This document shows, in pieces, positions 19,461 to 29,572 of a stretch of 64,000 nucleotides of DNA. Location of the stretch: contig DVNI01000134.1 in NCBI GenBank assembly GCA_018714505.1, positions 16,752 through 80,751 of the forward strand. The letters run 5' to 3'. Made by a program: the position numbers and the translations under genes. The notes beneath the pieces were generated by a model. That model had not been told where the DNA came from. It ran no database searches and saw nothing but the letters and a program-made list of their open reading frames with translations. Position 1 is the stretch's first letter, and every line of letters starts with the position of its first letter. Source of the stretch: Candidatus Avacidaminococcus intestinavium. Its GTDB lineage: Bacteria; Bacillota; Negativicutes; Acidaminococcales; Acidaminococcaceae.

Positions 19461-20363
19461 ATGGACAGTGACCCTAGAATGAATAATCGACAATTAAGTA
19501 CTAAAACAACACAAATTCTTTTTGATATGCAAAATAACGAAATTACTGAATATCATATTTATCAAAAAATAGCGGCTAGAGTAAAAAATAAGAAAAATAA
19601 AGATATTCTTCTTACCATTGCTAATGAAGAAAAGAAGCATGCATTAATTTGGCAACAATATACGGGGCAAGCCAGCCTTCCCTCTCGCTGGAAAATATTC
19701 TATTACCAACTGCTGGCACTACTATTTGGTTATACCTTTGCCTTAAAACTAATGGAATCAGGTGAAGCCGCTGCTGCTAGTAATTATGAAGGGTTAGTCG
19801 CTGAAATCCCTGAAGCACAACAAATTGCTGCCGATGAAAATCTACACGAACAGCAATTACTAACAATTTTAGATGAAGAGCGACTGCGGTATGTTGGCTC
19901 TATGGTATTAGGTCTTAACGATGCTTTGGTTGAACTTACTGGCACACTCGCAGGTCTAACACTAGCTTTACAAAACACTAAATTAATTGCTTTATCAGGT
20001 TTAATTACTGGCGTTTCTGCCACTTTATCCATGGCTTCATCAGAGTTTTTATCCGCTCGCAGCGAAGATCGCTCGGACGCCCTCAAATCAGCATTATATA
20101 CGGGTATCGCGTATTGCCTAACGGTCACTTTACTTGTTTTACCCTATCTTATTTTTGATAATGAACACTATCTTTATGCACTCTTGACAATGCTCTTAAT
20201 CGTTGTTTTAATCATAGCGTGTTTTACTTATTATATTGCAGTAGCGAAAACTTTAAGTTTTCAAAAACGCTTCTCAGAAATGGCTATAATTAGTCTTAGC
20301 GTTGCTGCTTTTGCCTTTATAGTTGGCTTGCTTGTCAAAGAATTACTCGGAATTGATATTTAA
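19461..20363 (+). CDS. Ferritin-like (rubrerythrin/erythrin) domain fused to VIT1/CCC1 transporter (MbfA-like)
   Basis: N-term ferritin-like residues (NEEKKHALIWQQY, DENLHEQQLL) followed by VIT1-type LGLNDALVELTGTLAGLTLAL. Confidence 0.85.
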   Translation: MDSDPRMNNRQLSTKTTQILFDMQNNEITEYHIYQKIAARVKNKKNKDILLTIANEEKKHALIWQQYTGQASLPSRWKIFYYQLLALLFGYTFALKLMESGEAAAASNYEGLVAEIPEAQQIAADENLHEQQLLTILDEERLRYVGSMVLGLNDALVELTGTLAGLTLALQNTKLIALSGLITGVSATLSMASSEFLSARSEDRSDALKSALYTGIAYCLTVTLLVLPYLIFDNEHYLYALLTMLLIVVLIIACFTYYIAVAKTLSFQKRFSEMAIISLSVAAFAFIVGLLVKELLGIDI

Positions 20364-20381
20364 AAGAAAGGCTGAAGGTGA

Positions 20382-21197
20382 ATGCTAGAAAAAATAAATG
20401 ACCCAATTATACTTACAATTATCGCAACGTTTTTCACTTGGGGTATGACTGCCCTAGGTGCGTCACTCGTTTTTTTCTTTAAAACTATCAATAAAAAAGT
20501 CCTAAATATGATGTTAGGTTTTGCAGCTGGCGTGATGGTCGCAGCAAGTTTTTGGTCGCTATTAGCTCCCGCCATTGCCATGGCTGAAAACAGGCTACTA
20601 CCAGCTTGGCTAATTGCCGCAATTGGTTTTGTAAGTGGTGCTGGCTTTCTAGTCTTAGCCGATAAAGTGATGCCTCACATTCATTTTTTCTCTAGATCAG
20701 GAGAACCAGAGGGAATCACGACTAGTTGGCGCCGCACAATGCTTCTTTTATTCTCCATTACATTACATAATATACCAGAAGGACTAGCTGTCGGTGTTGC
20801 CTTCGGGGCAGCTGCTCAAAATATGAATGATGCAACACTACTGTCAGCCATTGCGGTGGCACTAGGCATCGGTATTCAAAATTTTCCAGAAGGTGCTGCG
20901 GTTTCTATTCCCTTACGTCGCGAAGGATTATCTCGCTGGAAAAGTTTTCTTTATGGCCAAGCCTCAGCAATTGTCGAACCGATTGCTGGTATTATTGGTG
21001 CTATGCTGGTCACAACAATGCAAGAAATCTTACCTTATGCATTAGCATTTGCAGCTGGTGCTATGATTTTTGTAGTAGTAGAAGATTTAATTCCAGAATC
21101 ACAGACTAGTGATGAGCATGGTAGTGCTGACCGCTCTTCTTACGGCTTTATTATCGGTTTTACCATTATGATGATTTTAGATGTTGCACTCGGTTAA
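20382..21197 (+). CDS. ZIP family metal transporter
   Basis: ITLHNIPEGLAVGVAFG and GIGIQNFPEGAAVSIPLR ZIP motifs. Confidence 0.93.
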   Translation: MLEKINDPIILTIIATFFTWGMTALGASLVFFFKTINKKVLNMMLGFAAGVMVAASFWSLLAPAIAMAENRLLPAWLIAAIGFVSGAGFLVLADKVMPHIHFFSRSGEPEGITTSWRRTMLLLFSITLHNIPEGLAVGVAFGAAAQNMNDATLLSAIAVALGIGIQNFPEGAAVSIPLRREGLSRWKSFLYGQASAIVEPIAGIIGAMLVTTMQEILPYALAFAAGAMIFVVVEDLIPESQTSDEHGSADRSSYGFIIGFTIMMILDVALG

Positions 21198-21270
21198 ATC
21201 GCGGTCTCTCACCGCTTTTTATAATAAACTAGACAAATAGATTAGAAAAGATTAGAGGAGGTCTTTACCA

Positions 21271-21648
21271 ATGAGAGAAGTTAAATTTTTTATTTGTAAA
21301 CATTGCGGCAACCTAATTACTATGTTAAATAGTACTCCAGTTCCAGTTGATTGCTGTGGCGAACACATGACGGAACTAGTCGCAAACACTGTAGATGCAG
21401 CTCAAGAAAAGCATGTTCCTGTAGTAAAAGTCGAAGGCAATACCGTAAGCGTAGTCGTAGGCAGTGTTGCTCATCCTATGATTGAAGCACATTACATCCA
21501 ATGGATTTATCTAGTTACAGAACAAGGTGAACAAGTAAAACACCTTACACCAAATTCTGAACCAACAGCAGTCTTTGCTTTAGCCGAAGGTGACAAATTC
21601 GTAGCTGCCTATGAATATTGCAATCTCCACGGACTCTGGAAAGCTTAA
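21271..21648 (+). CDS. dfx: Desulfoferrodoxin / superoxide reductase
   Basis: FICKHCGN...CCGEHM desulforedoxin domain, VGSVAHPMIEAHYIQWIYL and CNLHGLWKA SOR motifs. Confidence 0.96.
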   Translation: MREVKFFICKHCGNLITMLNSTPVPVDCCGEHMTELVANTVDAAQEKHVPVVKVEGNTVSVVVGSVAHPMIEAHYIQWIYLVTEQGEQVKHLTPNSEPTAVFALAEGDKFVAAYEYCNLHGLWKA

Positions 21649-21670
21649 ATCCCCATAAACTAACGCACAA

Positions 21671-21712
21671 AAGTCGCCAACAGCTCAAAGTAACTGTTGG
21701 CGACTTTTTTAT
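21671..21712. terminator. Bidirectional terminator
   Basis: aaaagtcgccaacag/ctgttggcgactttt. Confidence 0.85.
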
Positions 21713-21732
21713 TTTAGTTTATTCAAATTAGT

Positions 21733-23757
21733 TTATTCAAACCAGACTTCAATTGTCGTTCCTTGTTCTACTAAACTCGCTGTGGGCACTGATTGTCTCT
21801 TGGCAATACCACTACCGTGCGGAATCAACGATAAATTACCTTGAGCAATCACTTCTGCCACTTGTCTAATATTTAAATCCGTAAAATCAGGAATTTTCAC
21901 TTTACCATCAGGCATAAAAACAATCTGCGGTTTTGCTTTACTACTCACTTTAAAATCTTTTTTAGTTAAAGCGTCAAAAGACGGCAAACCTACTGAGTTA
22001 GAAGGTTGTACGCCCTGCGCAACTAAAATTTGTTGCAAAGTATCACGAAAAACCGGTGCAGAAACTTGTGAACCATAAAAAGCACCCTGTGGTGAATCTA
22101 ACATAATAAGCATTGCATATTGAGGATTATCACTCGGTACAAAACCAACAAAAGACGCAATGTATACGCCCGCAGCATAGCCACCATGCTCACTTAATTT
22201 TTCAGCAGTTCCTGTCTTACCGGCAATCTTATACCCTTCAATTCTTGCCGTCTTACCACCACCAGAAGCAACAACTTGTTCCATCATAGAACGCATTTGA
22301 CCAGCTACTTCTTCAGTCATGACCCGCCTAACAGTTTCCTTCTTACCTTCACGCAAAACTTTGCCATTCGGCAAAATTATTTTTTCTACAATATACGGTT
22401 TCACTAATTCTCCACCATTAGCAATAGAACAAATAGCACGTAACATCTGTAATGGCGTTACCGCAATCCCTTGACCAATAGACATGGTCGCAATATCTGG
22501 CAGGCGCATCGCATCGGAGTCATATAAAATACCATCTTCTTCACCCGGCAACTCAATACCAGTTGCTGTGCCAAAGCCAAATTTTTTCGTATATTCATTC
22601 ATTTTTTGTGCGCCTAATTTCATGCCTAAATCTGCCATACCCGTATTCACCGAATATTTAATGACATCGGTAAAAGTAATTACACCCATGCCTTCTCTAT
22701 CCCAGTTACGTATAGTACGATCAGCAACCTGAAATGCACCAGTATCAAAATAAGGTGAAGTTGGAGTAACCACCTGCTCACTAAGTCCAGCACACCCCAC
22801 GATTGGTTTAAAAACAGAACCTGGTTCATAAATTATGGAAATAGCTCTATTAACTAGTGCTTCTGCTGGATACTCACCAAATTTATTAGGATCAAAAGTC
22901 GGGCGACTCGCCATACCAAGAATCGCACCAGTATTAGGGTCCATCAAAATTACTGAGGCACTTTTAGCATTTGTTTTAGCTAAAGCATCATCCAATCCTT
23001 TCTCTAAAACATGCTGCATCTTATTATCAATAGTTAAATAAACAGTCGCCATTCTAGGTGGTGTCGCACTATTTAAAGCACTATCAACGATCGGGCGTCC
23101 AAGTGCATCTACTGTTTCGCTTAAACTATTTTCTGCTCCTTTAAGGATTGAATCTAACGACCACTCAATCCCGCTTAGACCATTATCATCCACGCCTACA
23201 AACCCTAAGACATGAGCTGCCATGGTGTTTTTAGTATAATAACGTTTACTTTCTTCTAAAAAATGTAATCCAGAAAGTTTATGTTCCTTAATAATTTGCT
23301 TTACTGCCGCCGCTTCATTTGGTTCTAAAGTTCTCTTAATCCACAAAAACCGTCCCGAATAATTAAAATCACTAAATAGCCTTTCTGCATCCATCTTTAA
23401 AACCGGTGCCAATAAATCCGCAGCTAAGCGTCGTGGATTACGCACAGGTTTCTTGCCACGCTCCCATAATTCTGGTTTATCCTCCATCTCCTGTGGATCA
23501 ACATATAATGACTTACTCATAATACTAACAGCTAATTCTTCACCATTACGATCTAAAATACTCCCTCGTGGTGAAAAAATTTGTTCATCACCGACAGATT
23601 GTAAGGTTGCTCGCTTACTCAACTCACTACCACTAACAACCTGTAACCAAAATAACCGGATAAAAACTAATAGAAAAATACATAAAACAAAGAGGCAAAC
23701 TTTTCCTGAACGCTTCTTAATGCTAGAAAAGCTAAAATGTTTTCTCATTTTTGCCAC
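21733..23757 (-). CDS. Penicillin-binding transpeptidase (FtsI/SpoVD family) with C-terminal PASTA-like domain
   Basis: YEPGSVFKP (SxxK), SVN, KTGTAEK motifs; C-terminal PDFTDLNIRQVAEVIAQGNLSL. Confidence 0.94.
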   Translation of the reverse strand: MAKMRKHFSFSSIKKRSGKVCLFVLCIFLLVFIRLFWLQVVSGSELSKRATLQSVGDEQIFSPRGSILDRNGEELAVSIMSKSLYVDPQEMEDKPELWERGKKPVRNPRRLAADLLAPVLKMDAERLFSDFNYSGRFLWIKRTLEPNEAAAVKQIIKEHKLSGLHFLEESKRYYTKNTMAAHVLGFVGVDDNGLSGIEWSLDSILKGAENSLSETVDALGRPIVDSALNSATPPRMATVYLTIDNKMQHVLEKGLDDALAKTNAKSASVILMDPNTGAILGMASRPTFDPNKFGEYPAEALVNRAISIIYEPGSVFKPIVGCAGLSEQVVTPTSPYFDTGAFQVADRTIRNWDREGMGVITFTDVIKYSVNTGMADLGMKLGAQKMNEYTKKFGFGTATGIELPGEEDGILYDSDAMRLPDIATMSIGQGIAVTPLQMLRAICSIANGGELVKPYIVEKIILPNGKVLREGKKETVRRVMTEEVAGQMRSMMEQVVASGGGKTARIEGYKIAGKTGTAEKLSEHGGYAAGVYIASFVGFVPSDNPQYAMLIMLDSPQGAFYGSQVSAPVFRDTLQQILVAQGVQPSNSVGLPSFDALTKKDFKVSSKAKPQIVFMPDGKVKIPDFTDLNIRQVAEVIAQGNLSLIPHGSGIAKRQSVPTASLVEQGTTIEVWFE

Positions 23758-24953
23758 CCCCTGAAGCGCCCCCGCCTTTTTAATAATTCTTGTTTACGTT
23801 CTTCAAAAGCTGCTGCAACATTGACTTTTTCTTGTTGTTGCTTGGCCTCTGCATAAAAAATATTAATTACTAACCCCAACGCCGCTAAACTAACCACCAA
23901 AGCAGTACCACCATAACTTATAAAAGTTAATGGTACGCCAATCACTGGTAATAAACCACAAACCATAGCCATATTAGCGACTGCTTGACCAACGATCAAA
24001 AAGTTAATGCCAGTCACCAATAAAAAAGCTTCCTCACTTTGAGTATTCAATGCAATTTGCTGAATAGCTGCTCCCAAAAGCAAAAAAAGAACTATGAGGA
24101 GCGTTGCTCCAGCTAATCCCCACTCCTGGCAAAAAATTGCAAAAGCAAAATCTGTATGTGCTTCTGGCAAATAAAAAAACTTACCTGTTCCCATGCCAAA
24201 AGAAGTACCAAACAAGCCACCACTACCGATAGACATCAAAGCCTGTACCATTTGGTAACCAGTATTACCCGCATCTTGCCACGGATCAAACCAAATCTGT
24301 ACCCGTGCCAAACGATATGGAGCAACAAGCACAAAGCCCACAGCCAAAATGACGCCACACCCTAATAAAAGCATTAACTGCATAAGTGGTAAACCGGCCA
24401 CGATATAAAGACCAAACATCAAAGCGAGAATAATTGCAGCCGTACCCATATCAGGTTGAATAAGGACTAAACCAGCAAAAGCAACCGCCTGCATTAATGG
24501 TAAGCATTTATTAATCTGAAACAGTGATACTCTTTGTCCTCTTTTTAAAAACTCACCTAAAGAACCGGCACCCAACACAATAATACCGAGCTTCACTAGT
24601 TCCGACGGCTGAATACTAAGTCCGCCGATATATAGCCACCGCTGCGCGCCTTTATTCGTAACACCAAAAAGATCTACGCAGATTAAAACCACCAGTAAAA
24701 TTAAATACCAAATTTGACGATGACGTAACCAAACTTTATAAGAAGGTCCCCAGCCCAAAAAAGCCATCAGACCTAAACCCGCTAAGCCAAAACCGGCATA
24801 ACGATAAAGATAATAATACCCATTATCAAACATATCCTTAGCTTCAACAAAGCTTGCACTAAAAACATTAATACACCCAAGCGTCATTAATAATAATGTT
24901 AATACTAAAATTGCATCTTTTGGATTATCCCAGATTAAAAAGCGTTTATACAT
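23745..24953 (-). CDS. FtsW/RodA/SpoVE family SEDS protein
   Basis: GAQRWLYIGGLSIQPSELVKLGIIV; LPVIGVPLTFISYGGTALV. Confidence 0.94.
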   Translation of the reverse strand: MYKRFLIWDNPKDAILVLTLLLMTLGCINVFSASFVEAKDMFDNGYYYLYRYAGFGLAGLGLMAFLGWGPSYKVWLRHRQIWYLILLVVLICVDLFGVTNKGAQRWLYIGGLSIQPSELVKLGIIVLGAGSLGEFLKRGQRVSLFQINKCLPLMQAVAFAGLVLIQPDMGTAAIILALMFGLYIVAGLPLMQLMLLLGCGVILAVGFVLVAPYRLARVQIWFDPWQDAGNTGYQMVQALMSIGSGGLFGTSFGMGTGKFFYLPEAHTDFAFAIFCQEWGLAGATLLIVLFLLLGAAIQQIALNTQSEEAFLLVTGINFLIVGQAVANMAMVCGLLPVIGVPLTFISYGGTALVVSLAALGLVINIFYAEAKQQQEKVNVAAAFEERKQELLKRRGRFRGWQK

Positions 24954-24965
24954 TCGCTTATCTCC

Positions 24966-25604
24966 TCAAAATATAACTTCACAAAAACAAATCGGCTTAC
25001 CTTTAGCACTGAATTTTGTCTCATACTCTGTTTGCACAAGATTTTCAAATTCACTATGATGCAAATCATAGCTTAGTGCATTAATCTGTAAACCAAACTC
25101 TTTAAACTCTTCTAACGAGAAATCAAACAAAGCTCGATTATCCGTTTTAAATTTAAGTATTCCACCTTTACCTAACAAATTCCTGTAAATAGCAAGAAAG
25201 TTCTTATGCGTTAACCTGCGCTTTGCGTGTCTAGCTTTCGGCCAAGGATCACTAAAGTTTAAATAAATCATTTTAATTTCACCAGGGGCAAACCATTCCT
25301 CCAAATACGCCGCATCATTACAAATAATTTTTACATTTTTGCGCTCTGCCTCTTTCGCACTTTTGGCGGGATAATAGCTAATATCGTGCTGACTTTCTAC
25401 ACCAATAAAACCAACTAACGGCTGTAGCTCTGCTAAACCATTAATAAAAGCGCCTTTACCACAACCGATTTCTAAAGCCAGTGTCTCAAAAGGCAATACT
25501 TCGCGCCATTTACCTTTGCGTTCTGTCAACTTATCAAAATAAATATAATCATCCTTATACTCACTAATTGCTTCGCTAATCCAGGGTTTCTTTCTTAATC
25601 TCAT
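24966..25604 (-). CDS. trmB: tRNA (guanine-N7-)-methyltransferase
   Basis: LEIGCGKGAFI; NFSDPWPKARHAKRRLTHKNFL. Confidence 0.95.
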   Translation of the reverse strand: MRLRKKPWISEAISEYKDDYIYFDKLTERKGKWREVLPFETLALEIGCGKGAFINGLAELQPLVGFIGVESQHDISYYPAKSAKEAERKNVKIICNDAAYLEEWFAPGEIKMIYLNFSDPWPKARHAKRRLTHKNFLAIYRNLLGKGGILKFKTDNRALFDFSLEEFKEFGLQINALSYDLHHSEFENLVQTEYETKFSAKGKPICFCEVIF

Positions 25605-25677
25605 TATTAACCACCTTTTATCAAAAAGTTTGTGTTCCTATTATACACCAAACGCGAAAAATACGCAGGACAGTCTT

Positions 25678-25722
25678 ATAAAAAAACAGCTGGAACAGTG
25701 ATAATGCTGTTCCAGCTGTTCC
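25678..25722 (-). terminator. Terminator hairpin
   Basis: cagctggaacag/ctgttccagctg plus A-run (T-run on minus). Confidence 0.75.
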
Positions 25723-27606
25723 TTACTCTTTTGCTTTTGGTCCTAAACCATATTTTTTCAAATAACGATACAAAGTAACACGACTGACATCAAGCATACC
25801 AGCCAATTTGCTAATATTACCACCAGCTGATTTCCAAGCAGCAATAAACGCGTCTTTATCATATTTCCAAGATTTTTCCATTGTCCGATCACTCGGTAAT
25901 TTAATGTTATCTGCTTCAATAACGCCACCTGGTGTATGGAAAAACGCTTGTTCTATAACACCTTGTAACTGTTTAATATTTCCAGTCCAACTACAACTAG
26001 TCAAAAGCTGTAAGGCTCTCGGTGATAGTTTTTTTGGTGGCAAACTATGTTGTGCTGACATTTCTGCTAAAATATGTGCGGCAATTACTTCAATATCTTT
26101 CACACGTTCCCGCAAAGGTGGTACACGAATCACCGTATTAAGCACTAATTCATACAAAGCCTTAGAAAATAGTCCTTTATCGGCCAATCTTTTAAGATTA
26201 GAATCACAAGCTGCAATGACACGTATATTTAGTTTTTTCCGCGCTCCAGTCTCCCGATTAAGAATACCATTTTTTAAAGCATCAGCTAATTTATCTCCAA
26301 TATCTACTGATAGTTTTTCAACTTCATCAAGAAATAAAGTTCCACCTAAGGATAGTTCTAATTTACCAGCGGTTGGTTGGTTATCATGATCAATAGCTCC
26401 AAAAAATTCCTCTTCTAATTCCTCGCTAGGACCGTTATAGCATTTTACGACAATTAAAGGCGCTGCGGCGCGAGGACTAGCTTGATGAATACCATGGGCC
26501 AATCTTTGCTTACCAGTTCCAGGCTCACCCTGAATTAAAATATTGTTATCGCTACGTGCAATACGCGATGCTTTATGTTGCAAAGCCAAAAACTCATTAG
26601 TTTCACCGACCATACTATACAAGCTATAACGAGAACTATAACCAGTAGCATGGGCAATTGTTGTTTTTAAATCTTCAATTGACATGGTTAAAACTAGTGC
26701 TCCATCTACTTCATTTCCCGCTTTAACAGGTAATACGGTAGTAATATCTTCATACGTCCGATCCTGGGTAATCCACGTTATTTCACGACGGTGTGTTGGC
26801 AAACCCTTCAAAGCTTTTTTAATTGGTATATGCTCATAATTAAGGAAAATATCTTCCAGCTTTTCTTTCCCCTCTAAGCGATTAACACCATTTTCATTAC
26901 AATATTTAATCTGTTCATCCGGTCCCACCCAATAAACCGAAACCGGTAACTCGTTCATCGTCATTTGATAAATATTCCAATATTCTAACATCTGTAAGTG
27001 TTGCTCAATAGAATATTTCATCGTAAGCAACAGCGATAATATCATATCATAAGGCAAATCATTCTGATCCAAAGAAAAAAATGAAATAATATAGCGAATC
27101 TTACCATTAACTAGTACCGGCGCACTGCAAGCATCACCAGAATGACTATCTTTAATCCACATTTCTGGTCCAAACATGAGAAATGGTACCTTATGTTCAC
27201 GTGCGACGCTGATACTGGAAGTTCCAACATCTTCTTCCAATACACGCATCCCTTGTATATCTTCAATTATACGTTGAAAAAAAGGTAGTGCATAATTCTT
27301 AATGACATAACCTTCTTCATCAATCAATAGCATACTCAAATTATGAACATTAAAATGTTGTTTATTCTGCTCATATAAACCGTCAACATACTGCACCACA
27401 AATTCATGTAGTTTTTGATGTTCAACAATTTCTTCTTTACTTAGTTTATTTAATTTAGGCATCGTTTCATGCGGTAATTTTCTAGCTGCACAGCGCTGCC
27501 ACGATTCAGCAACCCAGGGATGCACATTAGGATCCACTACCCCATCTTCCATAAACTTCTTATAATAGGACGCTAGCTTATCTTTATTTCTTCTTTCGCG
27601 TATCAT
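25723..27606 (-). CDS. AcoR-like AAA+ transcriptional regulator with Fis-type HTH, lacking a GAFTGA motif
   Basis: N-term HPWVAESWQRC; Walker A GEPGTGKQ; Walker B GGTLFLDEVE; C-term GGNISKLAGMLDVSRVTLYRYLKKYGL; the L1 loop reads FFGAIDHDNQPTAGKLE. Confidence 0.88.
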   Translation of the reverse strand: MIRERRNKDKLASYYKKFMEDGVVDPNVHPWVAESWQRCAARKLPHETMPKLNKLSKEEIVEHQKLHEFVVQYVDGLYEQNKQHFNVHNLSMLLIDEEGYVIKNYALPFFQRIIEDIQGMRVLEEDVGTSSISVAREHKVPFLMFGPEMWIKDSHSGDACSAPVLVNGKIRYIISFFSLDQNDLPYDMILSLLLTMKYSIEQHLQMLEYWNIYQMTMNELPVSVYWVGPDEQIKYCNENGVNRLEGKEKLEDIFLNYEHIPIKKALKGLPTHRREITWITQDRTYEDITTVLPVKAGNEVDGALVLTMSIEDLKTTIAHATGYSSRYSLYSMVGETNEFLALQHKASRIARSDNNILIQGEPGTGKQRLAHGIHQASPRAAAPLIVVKCYNGPSEELEEEFFGAIDHDNQPTAGKLELSLGGTLFLDEVEKLSVDIGDKLADALKNGILNRETGARKKLNIRVIAACDSNLKRLADKGLFSKALYELVLNTVIRVPPLRERVKDIEVIAAHILAEMSAQHSLPPKKLSPRALQLLTSCSWTGNIKQLQGVIEQAFFHTPGGVIEADNIKLPSDRTMEKSWKYDKDAFIAAWKSAGGNISKLAGMLDVSRVTLYRYLKKYGLGPKAKE

Positions 27607-27724
27607 ACTTGCCCTCCTTATTACTACTTATAATGAGTAAAATGATCAAGACATTACACTTTATACTTCGACGCTACTCTTCTATCTCCTACCATTTATC
27701 TTTATTTTGTAACATTTGTAATAT

Positions 27725-28405
27725 TTATTTAGCAAAATCAGCTAAAACACGTCTGGCTCCATAGTATCTTGGGGCCCAATATTCTTCACTAAGTGAGCTT
27801 AGCATTACACCTTTAGTCGAAGAAACGTGCCAAAATTGTCCTTTACCAGCATAAATACCAACATGGGATGCACCCTGTTCATACGTTGAAAAAAAGACCA
27901 AATCTCCTTCTCTCAGGTTTTTTCGTAAAACAAAAATTCCTTCGGCCACCTGTTCATCAGCTAAACGTGGCAATGGCGCCTTAAATTTACCAAAGATATG
28001 CTGAACATAACCAGAACAATCAAACCCTTTAACCGTTTTACCACCAAACTTATAAGGTACACCCTTTAGTTTAGCGGCTGCTGATACAATCTGTTTACCA
28101 GTTACACCATGAATGCCTTCTTTAGTAAATGCTTCATTAATAATCCTGTCATAAGTTTTATCGTCTAACCAACCCGTAATTTTTATCTTATACTTTTTTT
28201 GAAATTCCTTTAAAGCACGTTCGGTATTTTTCGTGAATTTTCCATTTACGTCCGTACTAATACCTACCACATTGAGTTTTTGCTGAGCAATTTTTACTTT
28301 CCAGCCATGTGCGCCGACCTTCAGCGGTGCCGCCGCCAGTACCTCTAACGGTAAAAGTGTACAAACAACGATTACAATAATAGCTAACTGAACAGCTCTT
28401 TTCAT
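27725..28405 (-). CDS. Secreted NlpC/P60 endopeptidase with N-terminal peptidoglycan-binding domain
   Basis: Signal peptide; PG_binding_1-like QQKLNVVGISTDVNGKFTKNTERALKEFQKKY; FDCSGYVQHIF...ASHVGIYAGKGQFWH. Confidence 0.93.
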   Translation of the reverse strand: MKRAVQLAIIVIVVCTLLPLEVLAAAPLKVGAHGWKVKIAQQKLNVVGISTDVNGKFTKNTERALKEFQKKYKIKITGWLDDKTYDRIINEAFTKEGIHGVTGKQIVSAAAKLKGVPYKFGGKTVKGFDCSGYVQHIFGKFKAPLPRLADEQVAEGIFVLRKNLREGDLVFFSTYEQGASHVGIYAGKGQFWHVSSTKGVMLSSLSEEYWAPRYYGARRVLADFAK

Positions 28406-28563
28406 ACAGTCACCTCCTGATTGTTTACACAAAAGGTATTTTTCAAAAATAATAAGTTACTTATAATACACTTTACTGTAAATATTATATATCATTTAAG
28501 CTCTTTACGATATTATTTTTTGTAAACTTATTGTGAAACAGTGATGTCTTTTCTTACTTCTAA

Positions 28564-29502
28564 CTAAAATAGTAGCATATAGACAGGGATTACAAACAAG
28601 CATAATAACGTCGTAATACTAACACTAATTGCTGCATACTTTACGTCCACCCCATATACACTAGCCATGATTGGCAATTGTGCCATAGCTGGTAGAGCTG
28701 ATAAAACAACGAATACTTGTCGCATCATTGGTGGCAAATCAAAGCATAAACCAAGACCTAAAGCTAAAAGTGGTGAAACTACAAACCGCCCAAGCAAAAG
28801 CACATTAACATCCTTAGTAAATCGTAAGTCTTTAAACTCAACAGTACTTAATGTATAGCCAATAAAGATCATCGAAAGCGGAATCACCATCGAACCAAGA
28901 TATTTAAAACTTTCAAGGACAAACACTGGTAACCTTACCTCTAAAACAACTAAAATCAAAGCGCAGATAAAACTAACCAAGGGTGGCGAAAAAATTAATT
29001 TTAATGTGTGCCTACTAAAAAAGGGATAATTAGCCCCCTTCGTCCCGCTTTTACTCATACTATAATTACCTAACGTCCAAAATAAACTAGCATTAGCTAA
29101 AAAATAAATTAAAACATAAGGAATTGATTCATCGCCAAACAAGGCTAAACAAACTGGCACCCCAATAAAAATTGCCGATGATGCAAAAAAGCCCGATCGA
29201 AAAATACCATACCGTGCTTTTGGCACTTGATAATAACGACCAAATAATCCCGAAAGTGCAAAGCTAATAAGCATCGCACTATAAGGAACAATAATTCCGT
29301 CAACTATACTAAAAAAATACTCTTTATCAAATTTAGTTAAAAAATTCCAAATCATATACGTCGGCAAAGCAAGCCTATTAACAAGCTGCGGCAATAAAGG
29401 TGCTGTCTGCTTCGTAATCCAACCTTTTTTAGCAAAAACAAAACCCGCTAACACTAAAATGACAATCACTGATAGACTCGCCATTATTTCCCAAAAACCC
29501 AT
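28564..29502 (-). CDS. AEC (auxin efflux carrier) family transporter
   Basis: Multi-TM; GFFASSAIFIGVPVCLALFGDE; MAQLPIMASVYGVD. Confidence 0.85.
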   Translation of the reverse strand: MGFWEIMASLSVIVILVLAGFVFAKKGWITKQTAPLLPQLVNRLALPTYMIWNFLTKFDKEYFFSIVDGIIVPYSAMLISFALSGLFGRYYQVPKARYGIFRSGFFASSAIFIGVPVCLALFGDESIPYVLIYFLANASLFWTLGNYSMSKSGTKGANYPFFSRHTLKLIFSPPLVSFICALILVVLEVRLPVFVLESFKYLGSMVIPLSMIFIGYTLSTVEFKDLRFTKDVNVLLLGRFVVSPLLALGLGLCFDLPPMMRQVFVVLSALPAMAQLPIMASVYGVDVKYAAISVSITTLLCLFVIPVYMLLF

Positions 29503-29572
29503 AACCGTCCACTCCCCTATACTAAGCAAAAAAATAAACCCCTGTAACTAAGATAAGAGGTTTATTTATAGC

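Noticed and set aside
25808-26389. 193-aa + strand ORF antisense to the AAA+ regulator
   Set aside because: Antisense of a conserved AAA+ coding sequence; Ser/Ala-rich translation looks spurious.
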